Shown here piece after piece: positions 1 through 8,733 of a stretch of 64,000 nt of DNA. This DNA comes from Shimazuella alba. GTDB taxonomy: Bacteria > Bacillota > Bacilli > Thermoactinomycetales > Thermoactinomycetaceae. The translations under genes were made by a program, and so were the position numbers. The stretch is from assembly GCF_009831235.1 (NCBI RefSeq), contig NZ_WUUL01000004.1, forward strand, positions 124,001-188,000. The letters are read 5' to 3'. Position 1 is the first letter of the stretch; each line of letters begins with the position of its first letter. The notes under the pieces were generated by a model that saw nothing but the letters and a program-made list of their open reading frames with translations, had not been told where the DNA came from and ran no database searches.

Positions 1-138
1 GTAGATGAGTTTCTCGTAATCTTCCGATTTGCTCTGACAGTCCTTAATGAAGCCAAGAATGGGAACAGGGATCACCGATCACTTTACGAGGTCCTTCCTT
101 GGTGTATCTGGGATTACCTTGTATGGGTGAAAAAGTAG
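1..138 (+). CDS. C-terminal part of an unrecognised protein (solitary gene 1)
   Basis: An open frame runs from the window edge for 45 codons to a TAG at 136-138. The peptide is balanced and aromatic-rich and ends in WDYLVWVKK. The start lies outside the window and I recognise no family. The stop is followed within 8 bases by two strong hairpins (146-191), the same layout as the other solitary, G/C-richer genes of this window, so I group it with them by inference. Confidence 0.5.
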   Translation, partial: VDEFLVIFRFALTVLNEAKNGNRDHRSLYEVLPWCIWDYLVWVKK

Positions 139-145
139 ATAAACA

Positions 146-191
146 TTGATGGTGTACACCATCAACAGGGTGGTTGCAAATTCGACCACCC
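146..191 (+). repeat. Two tandem hairpins after solitary gene 1
   Basis: Positions 146-165 form a perfect 20-base palindrome (TTGATGGTG and its complement around TA). Positions 168-191 form a second stem (GGGTGGT, 10-base loop, ACCACCC). No U tract follows, so this is not a standard intrinsic terminator. Confidence 0.7.
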
Positions 192-253
192 ACAAAAATA
201 TTACGAAAAACTTATATAACTATTTGTACATAAATAAATTCGCGAAATTGCAG

Positions 254-281
254 GGGCCGGTATCCATGTGGATACCGGCCC
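254..281 (-). repeat. Strong 3' hairpin of solitary gene 2
   Basis: A perfect 12-bp GC-rich stem (GGGCCGGTATCC with its complement) with a 4-base loop lies 27 bases beyond the stop of the minus-strand gene at 309-683. There is no U tract on either side. It probably ends or stabilises that transcript. Confidence 0.7.
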
Positions 282-308
282 TCACTCAGGTCGGTAGAGT
301 TTACCTTC

Positions 309-683
309 TCAACCGCGAGGGAGAAGGTGGAACTCTCTTGCCCAAGTGATGTAGAATCGATCACCACACTTCACGGGAATCGTTTCTCCTCCACTTCCCC
401 TCAGGATGACGTAGCCATCGTAGCTGAACTGGTGAATCCCGTTGCCGATAGGCTGGAAGTCGGTGTACAAGAAAGCGAAGCCCATCAGAATGAGACGAAC
501 TGGCTTGCCATCGACGAAATGAACATCTGTGAACGTCAGCTCAGAAAGGTCTTCGATCTTCCGATCGACAGGGAGAGGCTGATGCGTCTCCGGAGGATAG
601 TAGAATTGGTTGTAGGAAACCTCCTTGTTGGAAGAGAACAGGTGAAGCACCCAGGTAAGGACCTGGTGGATGAATTCGCGCAA
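309..683 (-). CDS. Hypothetical protein, solitary gene 2
   Basis: A 124-residue protein of unknown function. The start is TTG at 683, chosen because AAGAAGGAG stands 6 bases upstream of it. The sequence is rich in aromatics and predicted beta strand in its second half, with no signal peptide or membrane segment and no motif that I know. Codons are G/C-richer than in the flanking AT-rich DNA. It is a single-gene unit ending in the GC-rich hairpin at 254-281. A 130-codon frame on the other strand is its shadow: it lacks a ribosome site. Confidence 0.6.
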   Translation of the reverse strand: MREFIHQVLTWVLHLFSSNKEVSYNQFYYPPETHQPLPVDRKIEDLSELTFTDVHFVDGKPVRLILMGFAFLYTDFQPIGNGIHQFSYDGYVILRGSGGETIPVKCGDRFYITWAREFHLLPRG

Positions 684-823
684 TTGCGGCTCCTTCTTGA
701 TCGGTTAATTTTATTTTAATATGAATTTACTCAAAATGAAAAGGATTTAATAGATTTCCTTTATCTGATAGTTCTTTTCAAGTAGCAAGAAAGAGGATAG
801 AATAAAGTTGCAAACTGGAATTC

Positions 824-1051
824 ATGAATGGAGGAAAAGTGGGAGAACAGAAGCCGCCTAGCAATGAGGAAATCAAGCGTCAGCTTCGGGCGACGCCAGC
901 AGCGAAGCGACAGAAGCATCATCAGAGCCTTCCCAGTAGGTTGTGAAGGGGTGTCTGTGATGCGACAGATGAAGTGCTTGACAATCTGAGTGATAAGGAC
1001 TGGCTTGCTATTTTCCGTTGGATGGGAAAGATCAATCCGTTTGATGAGTGA
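824..1051 (+). pseudogene. Solitary gene 3, interrupted by an in-frame TGA
   Basis: One frame runs from ATG 824 (or GTG 839, which has GGAGG four bases upstream) to TGA 1049-1051, with a single in-frame TGA at 944-946. The first half is basic (KRQLRATPAAKRQK); the second ends DWLAIFRWMGKINPFDE. The uniform frame on both sides of the stop, the G/C-rich codons and a following hairpin suggest a recently disabled member of the solitary-gene group. Function unknown. Confidence 0.4.
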
Positions 1052-1079
1052 TCTGCGATTTTCCATGTTCTGAGTTCTA

Positions 1080-1105
1080 GGGCTGGTTACTTAGGTAATC
1101 AGCCC
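1080..1105 (+). repeat. 3' hairpin of solitary gene 3
   Basis: GGGCTG-g-TTAC, loop TTAG, GTAA-t-CAGCCC, 28 bases after the stop of the disabled gene at 824-1051. No U tract. Confidence 0.6.
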
Positions 1106-1221
1106 CATCCAAGTAAGTGAAGAGCCAAAAAAGCAGTAGTCATGACTGCTCTTTTTTATATCTTTGTGAGCGAGAAAACCCCTAGGAAAGAAAGTAGTAG
1201 AAAAAACGAAATGATTTTCAT

Positions 1222-1260
1222 AAAAAATCCTTAATCGGTTTTATCGATCAAGGATTTTTT
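1222..1260 (-). terminator. Intrinsic terminator after the GH6 gene
   Basis: AAAAAATCCTT and AAGGATTTTTT form an 11-bp stem with A and T runs on both sides. It is usable from both strands and lies 10 bases beyond the stop of the GH6 gene. Confidence 0.85.
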
Positions 1261-1270
1261 ACTCTATTTT

Positions 1271-2326
1271 TTATCCATTGATAAGTGCTATTGCGAGGTC
1301 GGGAGAAAACTCACCTGCTTTTGTTCCTTTCCCTATTCCACAATCACCGTCTGATTCGCCAGGTCGTTTAATCCATAAGAATGCATCTGTAATGGAAGTA
1401 GATTTTGTTGATGGTGTTTCTCCGAGTTTTCTACCAGACGGATTACACCATTGTCCATTGGAACCATTGCCATTTCTACTGGTATCAATGACAAGATGTG
1501 CAGAAACGTTGTATTTCTTTTTTAGTTGATCGATCAGTGTTTGGCCATACTTTTCAACATCAGTTGTTTTGTTGTAGTTAGAGACATTTAACGAAACACC
1601 GCGTGTATTTTTGACACCAGCTTGATTTAGCCAACCAGCCATGTCTTCCGGAGATTTCCATTTTCCATCTCCAGCATCCATATAGGTCCATGTATGTGGA
1701 GCCTCTTTTTTCAATACTTCGGTTGCATCTTGGAGCAAGGCAAATCGAGTTTGGCGATCTCTGTCGGATAAACAATCGAGATGGATGAGTGCATCTGGTT
1801 CTAATATAACAATTGCAGGACGGTTGCCGATCCCTGAGGCAATTTTTCGAATCCAGTCTTTGTATTCCTCAGGTGTTTTAGCTCCTCCTGCAGAGTATTG
1901 ACCACAGTCACGTAACGGAATGTTATAAGCTACTAGCATAGGAAGCTTGTTTTCTTTAGCTGCTTGGGAAACATAGTCATTTACTTCGCTTGTATTCCAC
2001 TCACCAAACCATTTCGCGGTAGGAATAGTAGCTATTTTTTTATTGATTTGTTCTGAACGTTTGTCTTTGGGATTTTGTTTCACCCATTGAATGGCAGGGG
2101 AATCTTTTTCTTGATACAAGCCATCTGTTTGAAGATAAGGATCGTTTGTTTCGATTACTTGTTCTGGATTATCTGTTGCAAATGGTTCCTCAGCAGATAC
2201 TTTATTTTGATGGTGTGGCTGCTGTTCTGTAACCGTAATTGGAGCAAAATCGGGAAATAATGTTTGAATTTGCGAAGTCCACCAAACGTTACTAAGGATA
2301 AACAAACCCAGTACTGTTTTTACCAA
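1271..2326 (-). CDS. Glycoside hydrolase family 6 (cellulase/cellobiohydrolase-like), exported or membrane-anchored
   Basis: A 351-residue protein of GH6, the inverting beta-1,4-glucanase/cellobiohydrolase family. The start is taken as TTG 2326 because GGGAGG is 8 bases upstream; an ATG at 2332 sits too close to that site. A hydrophobic N-terminal segment (about residues 3-20) should export or anchor it, followed by a roughly 70-residue linker. Family motifs are present in order: IPLRDCGQ (Asp about 140), EPDAL (Asp about 178), DAGDG (Asp about 217) and KRPGESDG (Asp about 326), the sites of the acid, its partner and the base. Four cysteines fit the two family disulfides. GH6 is much commoner in actinobacteria than in Bacillales, so transfer is plausible. 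It is monocistronic with its own terminator. Confidence 0.92.
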   Translation of the reverse strand: MVKTVLGLFILSNVWWTSQIQTLFPDFAPITVTEQQPHHQNKVSAEEPFATDNPEQVIETNDPYLQTDGLYQEKDSPAIQWVKQNPKDKRSEQINKKIATIPTAKWFGEWNTSEVNDYVSQAAKENKLPMLVAYNIPLRDCGQYSAGGAKTPEEYKDWIRKIASGIGNRPAIVILEPDALIHLDCLSDRDRQTRFALLQDATEVLKKEAPHTWTYMDAGDGKWKSPEDMAGWLNQAGVKNTRGVSLNVSNYNKTTDVEKYGQTLIDQLKKKYNVSAHLVIDTSRNGNGSNGQWCNPSGRKLGETPSTKSTSITDAFLWIKRPGESDGDCGIGKGTKAGEFSPDLAIALING

Positions 2327-2409
2327 TTGCATTGCCTCCCTACATGTCAATCATGTTGTGTTTACATTTTGCAATAATTTGCTTAATCATAATAGTACTG
2401 GAATAAGAA

Positions 2410-2481
2410 AAGGGATTCAATATTTTAAATTGGGAATTATTTGAACATTAATTTGATTGTCTATCTAACAAAGAATCCCTT
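2410..2481. repeat. Inverted repeat between GH6 and LysE genes
   Basis: AAGGGATTC (2410-2418) and GAATCCCTT (2473-2481) are 9-bp complementary arms 54 bases apart, in AT-rich DNA just beyond the end of the lysE-like gene. No function can be assigned. Confidence 0.4.
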
Positions 2482-2496
2482 CTGTTGCTAGTAGTT

Positions 2497-3132
2497 TCAA
2501 AAAAAGAACGATATTCCTTTATATAAAAATTTGATCCCAAATCCAAGTAAGATCAAACCCGTTAGAAAGGTAATAATCCGAATTCCTTTTTGATGTAGAA
2601 AACGTCTGCTGATGTGTACAGTGGTAGCCACATTTATATTCCAAATAGCGATACCGAGAAATAGACAAAAAATGCAAATCAAAACAAGATTTGTATCGTT
2701 ATTTTGAACGAGTGAAACATAGAGGGAACCATAAACGCCTAACCAAAAAAGAAAAGTGATAGGATTTATGATCGCAATCAGAAAGCCTGACCAAAATGCA
2801 TTCCATTTACTTGGTTCAATCGAAGCGATCTGCAAGATTGGATCATTGGATATTTCAAAGGAACTTTTTATGCTCGAGTAGCTAAGTTTGAGGAAAAATA
2901 AGGCTCCTAACCATGTAAGGATGATATGTATCCAGCGTATGGACATCCATTCAGAAATTCCTTGATTTATAGCGATCAAATATACCAAATCAGCAGTAAG
3001 TGCTCCGAGAGACACCATCCAAGCGCAAAGAAAACCTTGTCCGATGCCTCTTCGCACAATTTCAAAATTTACTGGACCCATGGGAACTGCAAAGGAAATT
3101 CCCAGCAAAAAGTGACTTAACATCAGTTCCAT
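2497..3132 (-). CDS. LysE/RhtB-family amino-acid exporter
   Basis: A 211-residue membrane protein with about six hydrophobic segments. The N-terminal stretch FAVPMGPVN is the typical LysE/RhtB first helix, and FWSGFLIAIINPITFLFW gives the conserved NP in mid-protein. The family exports amino acids or small metabolites across the cytoplasmic membrane; the substrate cannot be read from sequence. The ATG start has AAAGGA 8 bases upstream. It is transcribed alone, divergent from the symporter gene at 3302. Confidence 0.85.
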   Translation of the reverse strand: MELMLSHFLLGISFAVPMGPVNFEIVRRGIGQGFLCAWMVSLGALTADLVYLIAINQGISEWMSIRWIHIILTWLGALFFLKLSYSSIKSSFEISNDPILQIASIEPSKWNAFWSGFLIAIINPITFLFWLGVYGSLYVSLVQNNDTNLVLICIFCLFLGIAIWNINVATTVHISRRFLHQKGIRIITFLTGLILLGFGIKFLYKGISFFF

Positions 3133-3301
3133 ATTTGATAATCCTTTCTTGATAGATAAGAATTCTTATTTATATAAGTGCAACTAGAGTGCAAAATCTA
3201 ACTGTATCCTCTATTTAGTAAATGAGCAGTTGGACAAATTTAGAATAAGAAAATCGCTTTGATAAAAAACTAAGGATAAGAAAAAAGTAGGGGCTACTAG
3301 T

Positions 3302-4696
3302 ATGCAAAAGTTTGAGCATGTAATAGAGAAGATCGCGGATTTTATATGGGGTTTTCCCATGATCATTTTTTTACTCTTAGCGGGCTGTTATTTTACGATT
3401 AGGCTGAAAGTGTTACCTATTCGGTATTTTTTCATCATCATCAAAGAAACAATCGGAAAATTGTTTCAGAAACAAAAAGCCTCAAAGGAAAAAGGTGCAT
3501 TGACGCCGTTTCAGGCATTCTCGTCTTCTTTGGCAGCAACAGCGGGTGCAACCAATATTGTGGGTGTTCCTGTAGCAATAAGCCTTGGGGGACCAGGTGC
3601 ATTGTTTTGGATGTGGGTCGTAGCGCTCATAGGAATGTCTTTGTTATATGCGGAGATTGTTTTGGGATTGGCATATCGAGAAAAAAATAAAAAGGATGAG
3701 TGGATAGGAGGACCGATGTCATATATGCAGAAAGGGCTTGGCTGGAAAAAGATGAGCATCGTGTATGGAGTAGGGCTGTTATTAGAAATCATCCCAAGTT
3801 GCATGGTACAAGCCAATTCTGTTACAGAGCCGATTGTAAGAGCTTTTTCTATTTCATCTATTTGGGTTGGATTAGCGATCGCAGCCGTTACGGCTTTGAT
3901 TGTTTTTGGAGGAATGAAACGAATGGGTAAAGTAAATGAAAAACTGCTGCCTATTTTGGTTGTTCTTTATGTGGTGGCCTGTTTGATTGTGATTGGAGTT
4001 CATTATGAGCGTATCATTCCCAGTTTTGGTATGGTATTTTCTCAAGCGTTTCATAAATCGGCAGCTGTCGGGACTTTCGCAGGTGCTTCCATGGTTTTGG
4101 CTATGAGATGGGGGTTTGCAAGGGGATTGTATACATCTGAGATTGGACTTGGAACCGCATCTATCGCAAATGCCACTGCATCCGTGAAGTATCCACCACA
4201 ACAAGCATTTTGGGCAATCATTACGGTTTCCATTGATACCCTTCTCATATGCACCTTAAGCGGTTTTGTTGTTCTCACTTCTGGAGTCTGGACCAAAACA
4301 CCTATTAAAGATGCACCAAGTATGGTAATCCATGCATTTCAAGGTGTATTTGGCAAAAACGTGAGCGATTGGTTTATTTCAGCATTGCTCTTTTTCTTTG
4401 TGATTGCGACGTTAAATGTAATTATTTTTTATGGGGAGCAACAAGCCACGATACTCTCCGGTCGAAAATTACAGTTGACGATACGATTTGTTTATTTTGT
4501 CGCGATCGTGTTAGGGGCTGTTGGTGCGCTTGCATTTTTGTGGAAATTGCTCGATTTGATGCTTGCGATTATATTAGTACCAAATGTATTAGCTATTTTG
4601 TTTCTTGGAAAAAAAGTTTCTCAATTAACAGATCAATATATAGAGCAGAGAAAAAAAGACAGCCCACAAAATAAGACTGCCCTTGAAAGTCGTTAA
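3302..4696 (+). CDS. Amino acid:sodium symporter, AGCS (alanine/glycine) family
   Basis: A 464-residue integral membrane protein with about eleven hydrophobic segments. It matches the AGCS family of Na+-coupled alanine/glycine carriers: LSLAATAGATNIVGVPVAI-like helix near residue 80, the GGPGALFWMW signature near 96, and GGPMSYM near 138. Length is normal for the family. The ribosome site is weak (GTAGGGGC 7-8 bases upstream of ATG 3302). Its last bases (4693-4696, TTAA) overlap the stop of the convergent FAD oxidoreductase gene. Confidence 0.9.
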   Translation: MQKFEHVIEKIADFIWGFPMIIFLLLAGCYFTIRLKVLPIRYFFIIIKETIGKLFQKQKASKEKGALTPFQAFSSSLAATAGATNIVGVPVAISLGGPGALFWMWVVALIGMSLLYAEIVLGLAYREKNKKDEWIGGPMSYMQKGLGWKKMSIVYGVGLLLEIIPSCMVQANSVTEPIVRAFSISSIWVGLAIAAVTALIVFGGMKRMGKVNEKLLPILVVLYVVACLIVIGVHYERIIPSFGMVFSQAFHKSAAVGTFAGASMVLAMRWGFARGLYTSEIGLGTASIANATASVKYPPQQAFWAIITVSIDTLLICTLSGFVVLTSGVWTKTPIKDAPSMVIHAFQGVFGKNVSDWFISALLFFFVIATLNVIIFYGEQQATILSGRKLQLTIRFVYFVAIVLGAVGALAFLWKLLDLMLAIILVPNVLAILFLGKKVSQLTDQYIEQRKKDSPQNKTALESR

Positions 4697-5976
4697 TTTT
4701 CATGCTTCATAATCCGACTTGTAACCTCGTAGGCGGAGGTAAAGGAAAGCTCAGATAGCTGCCCTTCTCCATGACACCAGTCACCAGCGAAGTATACATC
4801 TTTTAAACTATAAAATTGTACAGGCATCAGTTGTTGGTCGTGGATACTTTTAATCTCTTGTACGGTTGCTTTTTTGGAAAGCCGTTTTGCAACCAGTACA
4901 TCTCGCCAACCAGCAAAGTGTTTATCATAAACGGATTCGATGATAGCTACTTTCTCATCCGCTTGGCCTTCTTTGATCTCTTCTTCATTTAAGTAAGCGA
5001 CACCTTGTAAGAGTTGTCCGCCTTCAGGTACACAGGTTTTATCATAATGAGAGATATCGGTAACAAATACTCTTTCACCTTTATGATAGATATAGGTATA
5101 TGGACTAGCAATTCGTTCGGATAAACCAATGTCAAATACGACTACTTGTGTTGGTTGGTAATTGGTATACGTCGTAAATAACGATTCATGTTTGGTTTCT
5201 GCAAACAGTTTGCTCAGCTCTTTTGGCGGGATACAAAAGATAAAAGCATCTGCTTGATAAGATTGTTCTTTTCCGTGAATCATAGTTACTTTGTTATGAT
5301 TCACTTCGATTTTATCGATCTTTTCTTTGGTTATAATGTTACCGCCATTCTTTTCAATAATACTCGCAAACGATTCAACGATAGCTTGCCATCCACCACC
5401 GATGTATGAAACCGCCCGCTGGGTGGAGAACAATCTTTTGTAATAAGCAAAGAACAAAGGCGATGGAATATTTTCTGGTTCATTGGTAAAAAAGTTAGAT
5501 GATGCAACGGTTAAAAGTAACTCACGAATTTGCTCAGGCTGCTTTTTTAAATAATCACCAATGAGTACTCCATCTTCTCCACGTTCAATAGCACTCAATG
5601 TTTTTAAAATCTCAGCTGCAAACCGCACTTTGTTTTCTGCATCCAGTACTTTGGTTTTATACAATCCTTCTAAAGTGGCCGGCATAGGAGTTGTAAAAGT
5701 TCCCATGTCGTAAAAAGCTTTAGAAGAAGAGAAATCGCGCCAATCCACTTCTAATTTTATTTCTTTTTCGAATTTCCGTAAGATAGACTTATCACGAGCA
5801 TAGATAGCGTGTGCTCCAAAGTTAAAGTTAAAACCTTTCATCGGGATGGAGATTGCACGGCCACCTAATTTGGGCGCTTTTTCCAATAGGGTTACTTGGT
5901 ATCCGTGGTATGCTAGTCGGGCTGCTGCAGAAAGTCCAGCCAAACCTCCACCAACCACAACGACTGACGAGGACAT
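4693..5976 (-). CDS. FAD-dependent amine-oxidase/phytoene-desaturase-like oxidoreductase
   Basis: A 427-residue flavoprotein. The N-terminus has the Rossmann dinucleotide-binding motif VVGGGLAGLSAAARLA (about residues 6-22), an acidic LLEK about 30, and the GGRA motif about 40 typical of the amine oxidase/phytoene desaturase superfamily. The C-terminus has FAGDWCHGEGQLSELSF, the second FAD contact. The substrate is unknown: carotenoid or porphyrinogen oxidation are family possibilities, and no carotenoid genes are adjacent. ATG start with AAGGGAG 6 bases upstream. It is monocistronic and its stop overlaps the symporter stop. Confidence 0.85.
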   Translation of the reverse strand: MSSSVVVVGGGLAGLSAAARLAYHGYQVTLLEKAPKLGGRAISIPMKGFNFNFGAHAIYARDKSILRKFEKEIKLEVDWRDFSSSKAFYDMGTFTTPMPATLEGLYKTKVLDAENKVRFAAEILKTLSAIERGEDGVLIGDYLKKQPEQIRELLLTVASSNFFTNEPENIPSPLFFAYYKRLFSTQRAVSYIGGGWQAIVESFASIIEKNGGNIITKEKIDKIEVNHNKVTMIHGKEQSYQADAFIFCIPPKELSKLFAETKHESLFTTYTNYQPTQVVVFDIGLSERIASPYTYIYHKGERVFVTDISHYDKTCVPEGGQLLQGVAYLNEEEIKEGQADEKVAIIESVYDKHFAGWRDVLVAKRLSKKATVQEIKSIHDQQLMPVQFYSLKDVYFAGDWCHGEGQLSELSFTSAYEVTSRIMKHEN

Positions 5977-6169
5977 AGATAACTCCCTTTACAAATTTCA
6001 TTTTTCAACAGTATCGTAGACATAGATAATTTCCCTTCTCCTGTGCGAAAAAGGGATTTCATATACTTATGGTTCTCTTCATCCCCTACATTGTAACAAG
6101 TTCTTTTGATTTTCGGTAGACTCCAATCATATTTTTAATTTTACGACAAAAGATAGGAGAGTGAGGCAA

Positions 6170-6610
6170 ATGAAATTAGTGAGCGCTTGTCTGATGGGTG
6201 TTCATTGCCGTTTTGATGGGAAGAGTAGCCTAGATCAAGATATTAGGCAATTGGTAAAAGAGGGGAAAGCAGTTCCGGTTTGTCCGGAGCAGATGGGAGG
6301 ACTTTCTACTCCGCGTCTTCCAGCAGAAATAGTTGGCGGGGACGGCTTTGACGTCTTAGATGGCAAAGCCAAAGTGATAACGATCGAAGGAGAAGATGTA
6401 ACAGAAGCCTTTATACGTGGAGCCAGAGAAGCACTCCGCATAGCAAAATCAATTGGTGCTACAGAGGCGATTCTGAAAGAGAGAAGTCCATCTTGTGGTA
6501 GTCATATGATTTATGATGGAACATTTCAAGGAAAGAAACAGGCTGGCAATGGGGTAACAGCAGCACTATTGGAACGCAATGGAATCAAAGTGAGCAACGA
6601 AGAAACATGA
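6170..6610 (+). CDS. DUF523/TudS-like protein (thiouracil desulfurase family)
   Basis: A 146-residue protein of the DUF523 family. Some members (TudS) are [4Fe-4S] enzymes that desulfurise 2-thiouracil. The three conserved cysteines are visible in SACLMG (about residue 6), PVCPEQ (about 37) and SPSCGS (about 107). The start is ATG 6170: AGGAGA is 9 bases upstream, while the GTG at 6161 is too close to that site. It has its own promoter region and a terminator at 6628-6665. Whether this copy acts on thiouracil or another thiolated compound is unknown. Confidence 0.85.
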   Translation: MKLVSACLMGVHCRFDGKSSLDQDIRQLVKEGKAVPVCPEQMGGLSTPRLPAEIVGGDGFDVLDGKAKVITIEGEDVTEAFIRGAREALRIAKSIGATEAILKERSPSCGSHMIYDGTFQGKKQAGNGVTAALLERNGIKVSNEET

Positions 6611-6627
6611 TTGAAATTTTGTTAAAA

Positions 6628-6665
6628 CAAGTTCCAGAGTAGTGTGATCTCTGGAACTTGTTTTT
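6628..6665. terminator. Bidirectional intrinsic terminator
   Basis: CAAGTTCCAGAG and CTCTGGAACTTG form a 12-bp stem with a 9-base loop, followed by TTTTT on the plus strand and preceded by an A-rich stretch. It separates the convergent tudS-like and natB genes. Confidence 0.85.
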
Positions 6666-6668
6666 GTG

Positions 6669-7832
6669 TTAGTTTTTTCCAAGCACCCATTTGCTTTTCA
6701 TAAACATGGTATAGGCGATAAAGAAGGAAAGGGCTATGAAGACAACAGAACTTCCAGAGACTAGAAGTATGCTATTGATATCATAAATCCCATAGATTAG
6801 CTGCTTGATCAGAGCATAAATATTTAAAAATGGGATAAGGAAGTGCGTTGTTGTCAACTCGTTTACAGAAACACCTATTAATAGGAAATAAGGTATCATT
6901 GCACCTGTTGTAATAGGGGTAATGTAGTTTTGTGCTTCTTTTAAATTATTCGCAAATAAACTGATTATGATTTGTACACTTGAAACTAATAAGGCAAAGA
7001 AGATGATTCCAACTAATAGACTGATAGTGAAAAAGCTGACATTTTGATCTAATTTCAAAGCAATTGCAAGCTTTTCGGTAAATAAATTTACACCTAAAAT
7101 GAACGATATGACGGAGAAAACTCCACTTATCATACTTAAGACAGCAATAGTCAACCATTTACCAACGATAAGATGAATGCGATGGACTGGGGTCATCAAC
7201 AATGTTTCCATCGTTTTTCGTTCTTTTTCTCCTGCAAATAAATCGTTAGCTGCTGGGATTCCACCCATTAAAACAGCAAGTACAATAATCAGTTGAGCAA
7301 TAATGGAAATAATATAGAGCGATTGATCGTCACCTTTACTGATACTTTTCATGTTGATTTGAAATGGATTAATTTCTTTTGGATCTATGTTATTCTCCAA
7401 TAAGCGTGATTGAACAAGTTTATCTTTTTTTAGTGTAAATGCATTTGCTATTTTTTCTTGTGCATTTCCACCTTTCGTACTAGTGGGGTCTGCTTGAAAG
7501 AGTACCTTTGGTATTTTTTTGTCTTTTAATTGAAGACTGAAATCAGCATCGGCGGAAAAAGCGACATTTGCTTTCCCATCCACCACCATTTTTAACGGAT
7601 TGGCAGATGGGATCAACTCTAGTCCCTTGATTTCTTTTAACCAGCTTAATATCTCTTTATCTGTACTATTCGCTACCGCTACTTTTATTTGCTCATCTGT
7701 GTCACTCATCATTTTTTCCGTGAAAAACAACATACCGGTAATAAATACAATCGGTAATAAGACACTCAATAGAATCGTTTTGCTATCGCGTAGTGAATCT
7801 TTCAATTCCTTTTGAAAGATATACCAAGTCAT
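6669..7832 (-). CDS. natB: ABC-2 type permease, NatB-like
   Basis: A 387-residue permease of the NatB type, the membrane half of a Na+-efflux ABC transporter in B. subtilis. It has one N-terminal helix (about 20-40), a large extracellular loop to about residue 175, then five or six helices. The cytoplasmic signature FAGEKERKTMETLL (about 205) is characteristic of the NatB/YhaP group. The start (ATG 7832, AAGGGGGG upstream) overlaps the natA stop by 4 bases, so the pair is translationally coupled. The frame is intact, unlike its three neighbours. Confidence 0.85.
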   Translation of the reverse strand: MTWYIFQKELKDSLRDSKTILLSVLLPIVFITGMLFFTEKMMSDTDEQIKVAVANSTDKEILSWLKEIKGLELIPSANPLKMVVDGKANVAFSADADFSLQLKDKKIPKVLFQADPTSTKGGNAQEKIANAFTLKKDKLVQSRLLENNIDPKEINPFQINMKSISKGDDQSLYIISIIAQLIIVLAVLMGGIPAANDLFAGEKERKTMETLLMTPVHRIHLIVGKWLTIAVLSMISGVFSVISFILGVNLFTEKLAIALKLDQNVSFFTISLLVGIIFFALLVSSVQIIISLFANNLKEAQNYITPITTGAMIPYFLLIGVSVNELTTTHFLIPFLNIYALIKQLIYGIYDINSILLVSGSSVVFIALSFFIAYTMFMKSKWVLGKN

Positions 7833-8573
7833 GAATGAACCCCCCTTACAATCAAAGACATGAAGATATAGTTCAAATCATTGCTTTCTTCTTGTTTATA
7901 TAAATCTTCAGTGGTTCCGTTATATATCATCTGACCTCTATGAATCATGACGATGGACTGACAAAGCTGTTTTACTTCTTCCATGATGTGACTGGAAAAA
8001 ATGATTGTTTTTCCTTCTTTCCGTAATTGGTGTATAAGCTCCCGAAACATATTAGCAGAAGTAATATCAAGTCCCGTAGTTGGTTCATCTAGCAGGATGA
8101 TCTCAGGGTCATGGATTAATGTTCTAGCAATAGTTACTTTTTGGCGCATCCCTTTGGAAAAAGCGCCAACTCTTCGATCAAGGTATTCTTTCATTCCAAA
8201 ACGGACAGATAAATAATCAATTCGCGTTTGTGTTTCGTGTTTGCTTAATCCATGAAGTTTTGCAAAATAAGCAAGGTTTTCTCGCGTCGATAATCTATCA
8301 TATAACCCTGTCTCACTTCCAAATAAAACCCCTATCTTTCCTTTGATCTTCATTGGCTCCTTGTGAATATTGATTCCATCTATATAGATATTGCCTTCAG
8401 ACGGTTGCATGATGGTTGAAATCATACGGAGTAAGGTTGTTTTTCCCGCTCCATTTTCCCCAAGAAGTCCTACAACATCTCCTTTTTTTATTTGAAAAGA
8501 GATATCTTTTACTGCTTCAATGTTTTTTTTTCTTATCTGGAAAAATTTTTGATACATGCTGTATGTCTATCAT
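7829..8573 (-). CDS. natA: ABC transporter ATPase, NatA-like, with a frameshifted start
   Basis: The ATPase partner of natB. Walker A GENGAGKTT, the signature FSKGMRQK, Walker B ILLDEPTTGLD and the H-loop SSHIMEE are all intact. The only start with a ribosome site (GAAGGAGGC, 7 bases upstream) is ATG 8573. It encodes MIDIQHVSKIFPDKK and then runs into TGA, because a run of nine A (plus-strand T run 8523-8531) shifts the frame; eight A would join it to the rest. The downstream ATG at 8557 is in the right frame but has no ribosome site. This is a mutation, transcriptional slippage on A9, or a sequencing error. A 4-base overlap couples it to natB. Confidence 0.75.
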
Positions 8574-8733
8574 GTTGTGCCTCCTTCAATTGATCTGTTT
8601 TTATCATATAGATACACAGACATGAATACATCGATCTTGTCGCGAATCGTGCCTTTTCGGTTGTGAATGTACCCATGCATTTCATGAACATGTTGAAGTG
8701 TAATAAACATATTTCGTGAGATGAGTTGAATAT

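Noticed and set aside
327-719. 130-codon plus-strand frame opposite solitary gene 2
   Set aside because: It has no ribosome site, starts at TTG and would end beyond the start of the better supported minus gene; it is its antisense shadow.
761-1066. 101-codon minus-strand frame
   Set aside because: The composition is not protein-like and it lacks a ribosome site; the plus-strand interrupted frame with a 3' hairpin explains the region better.
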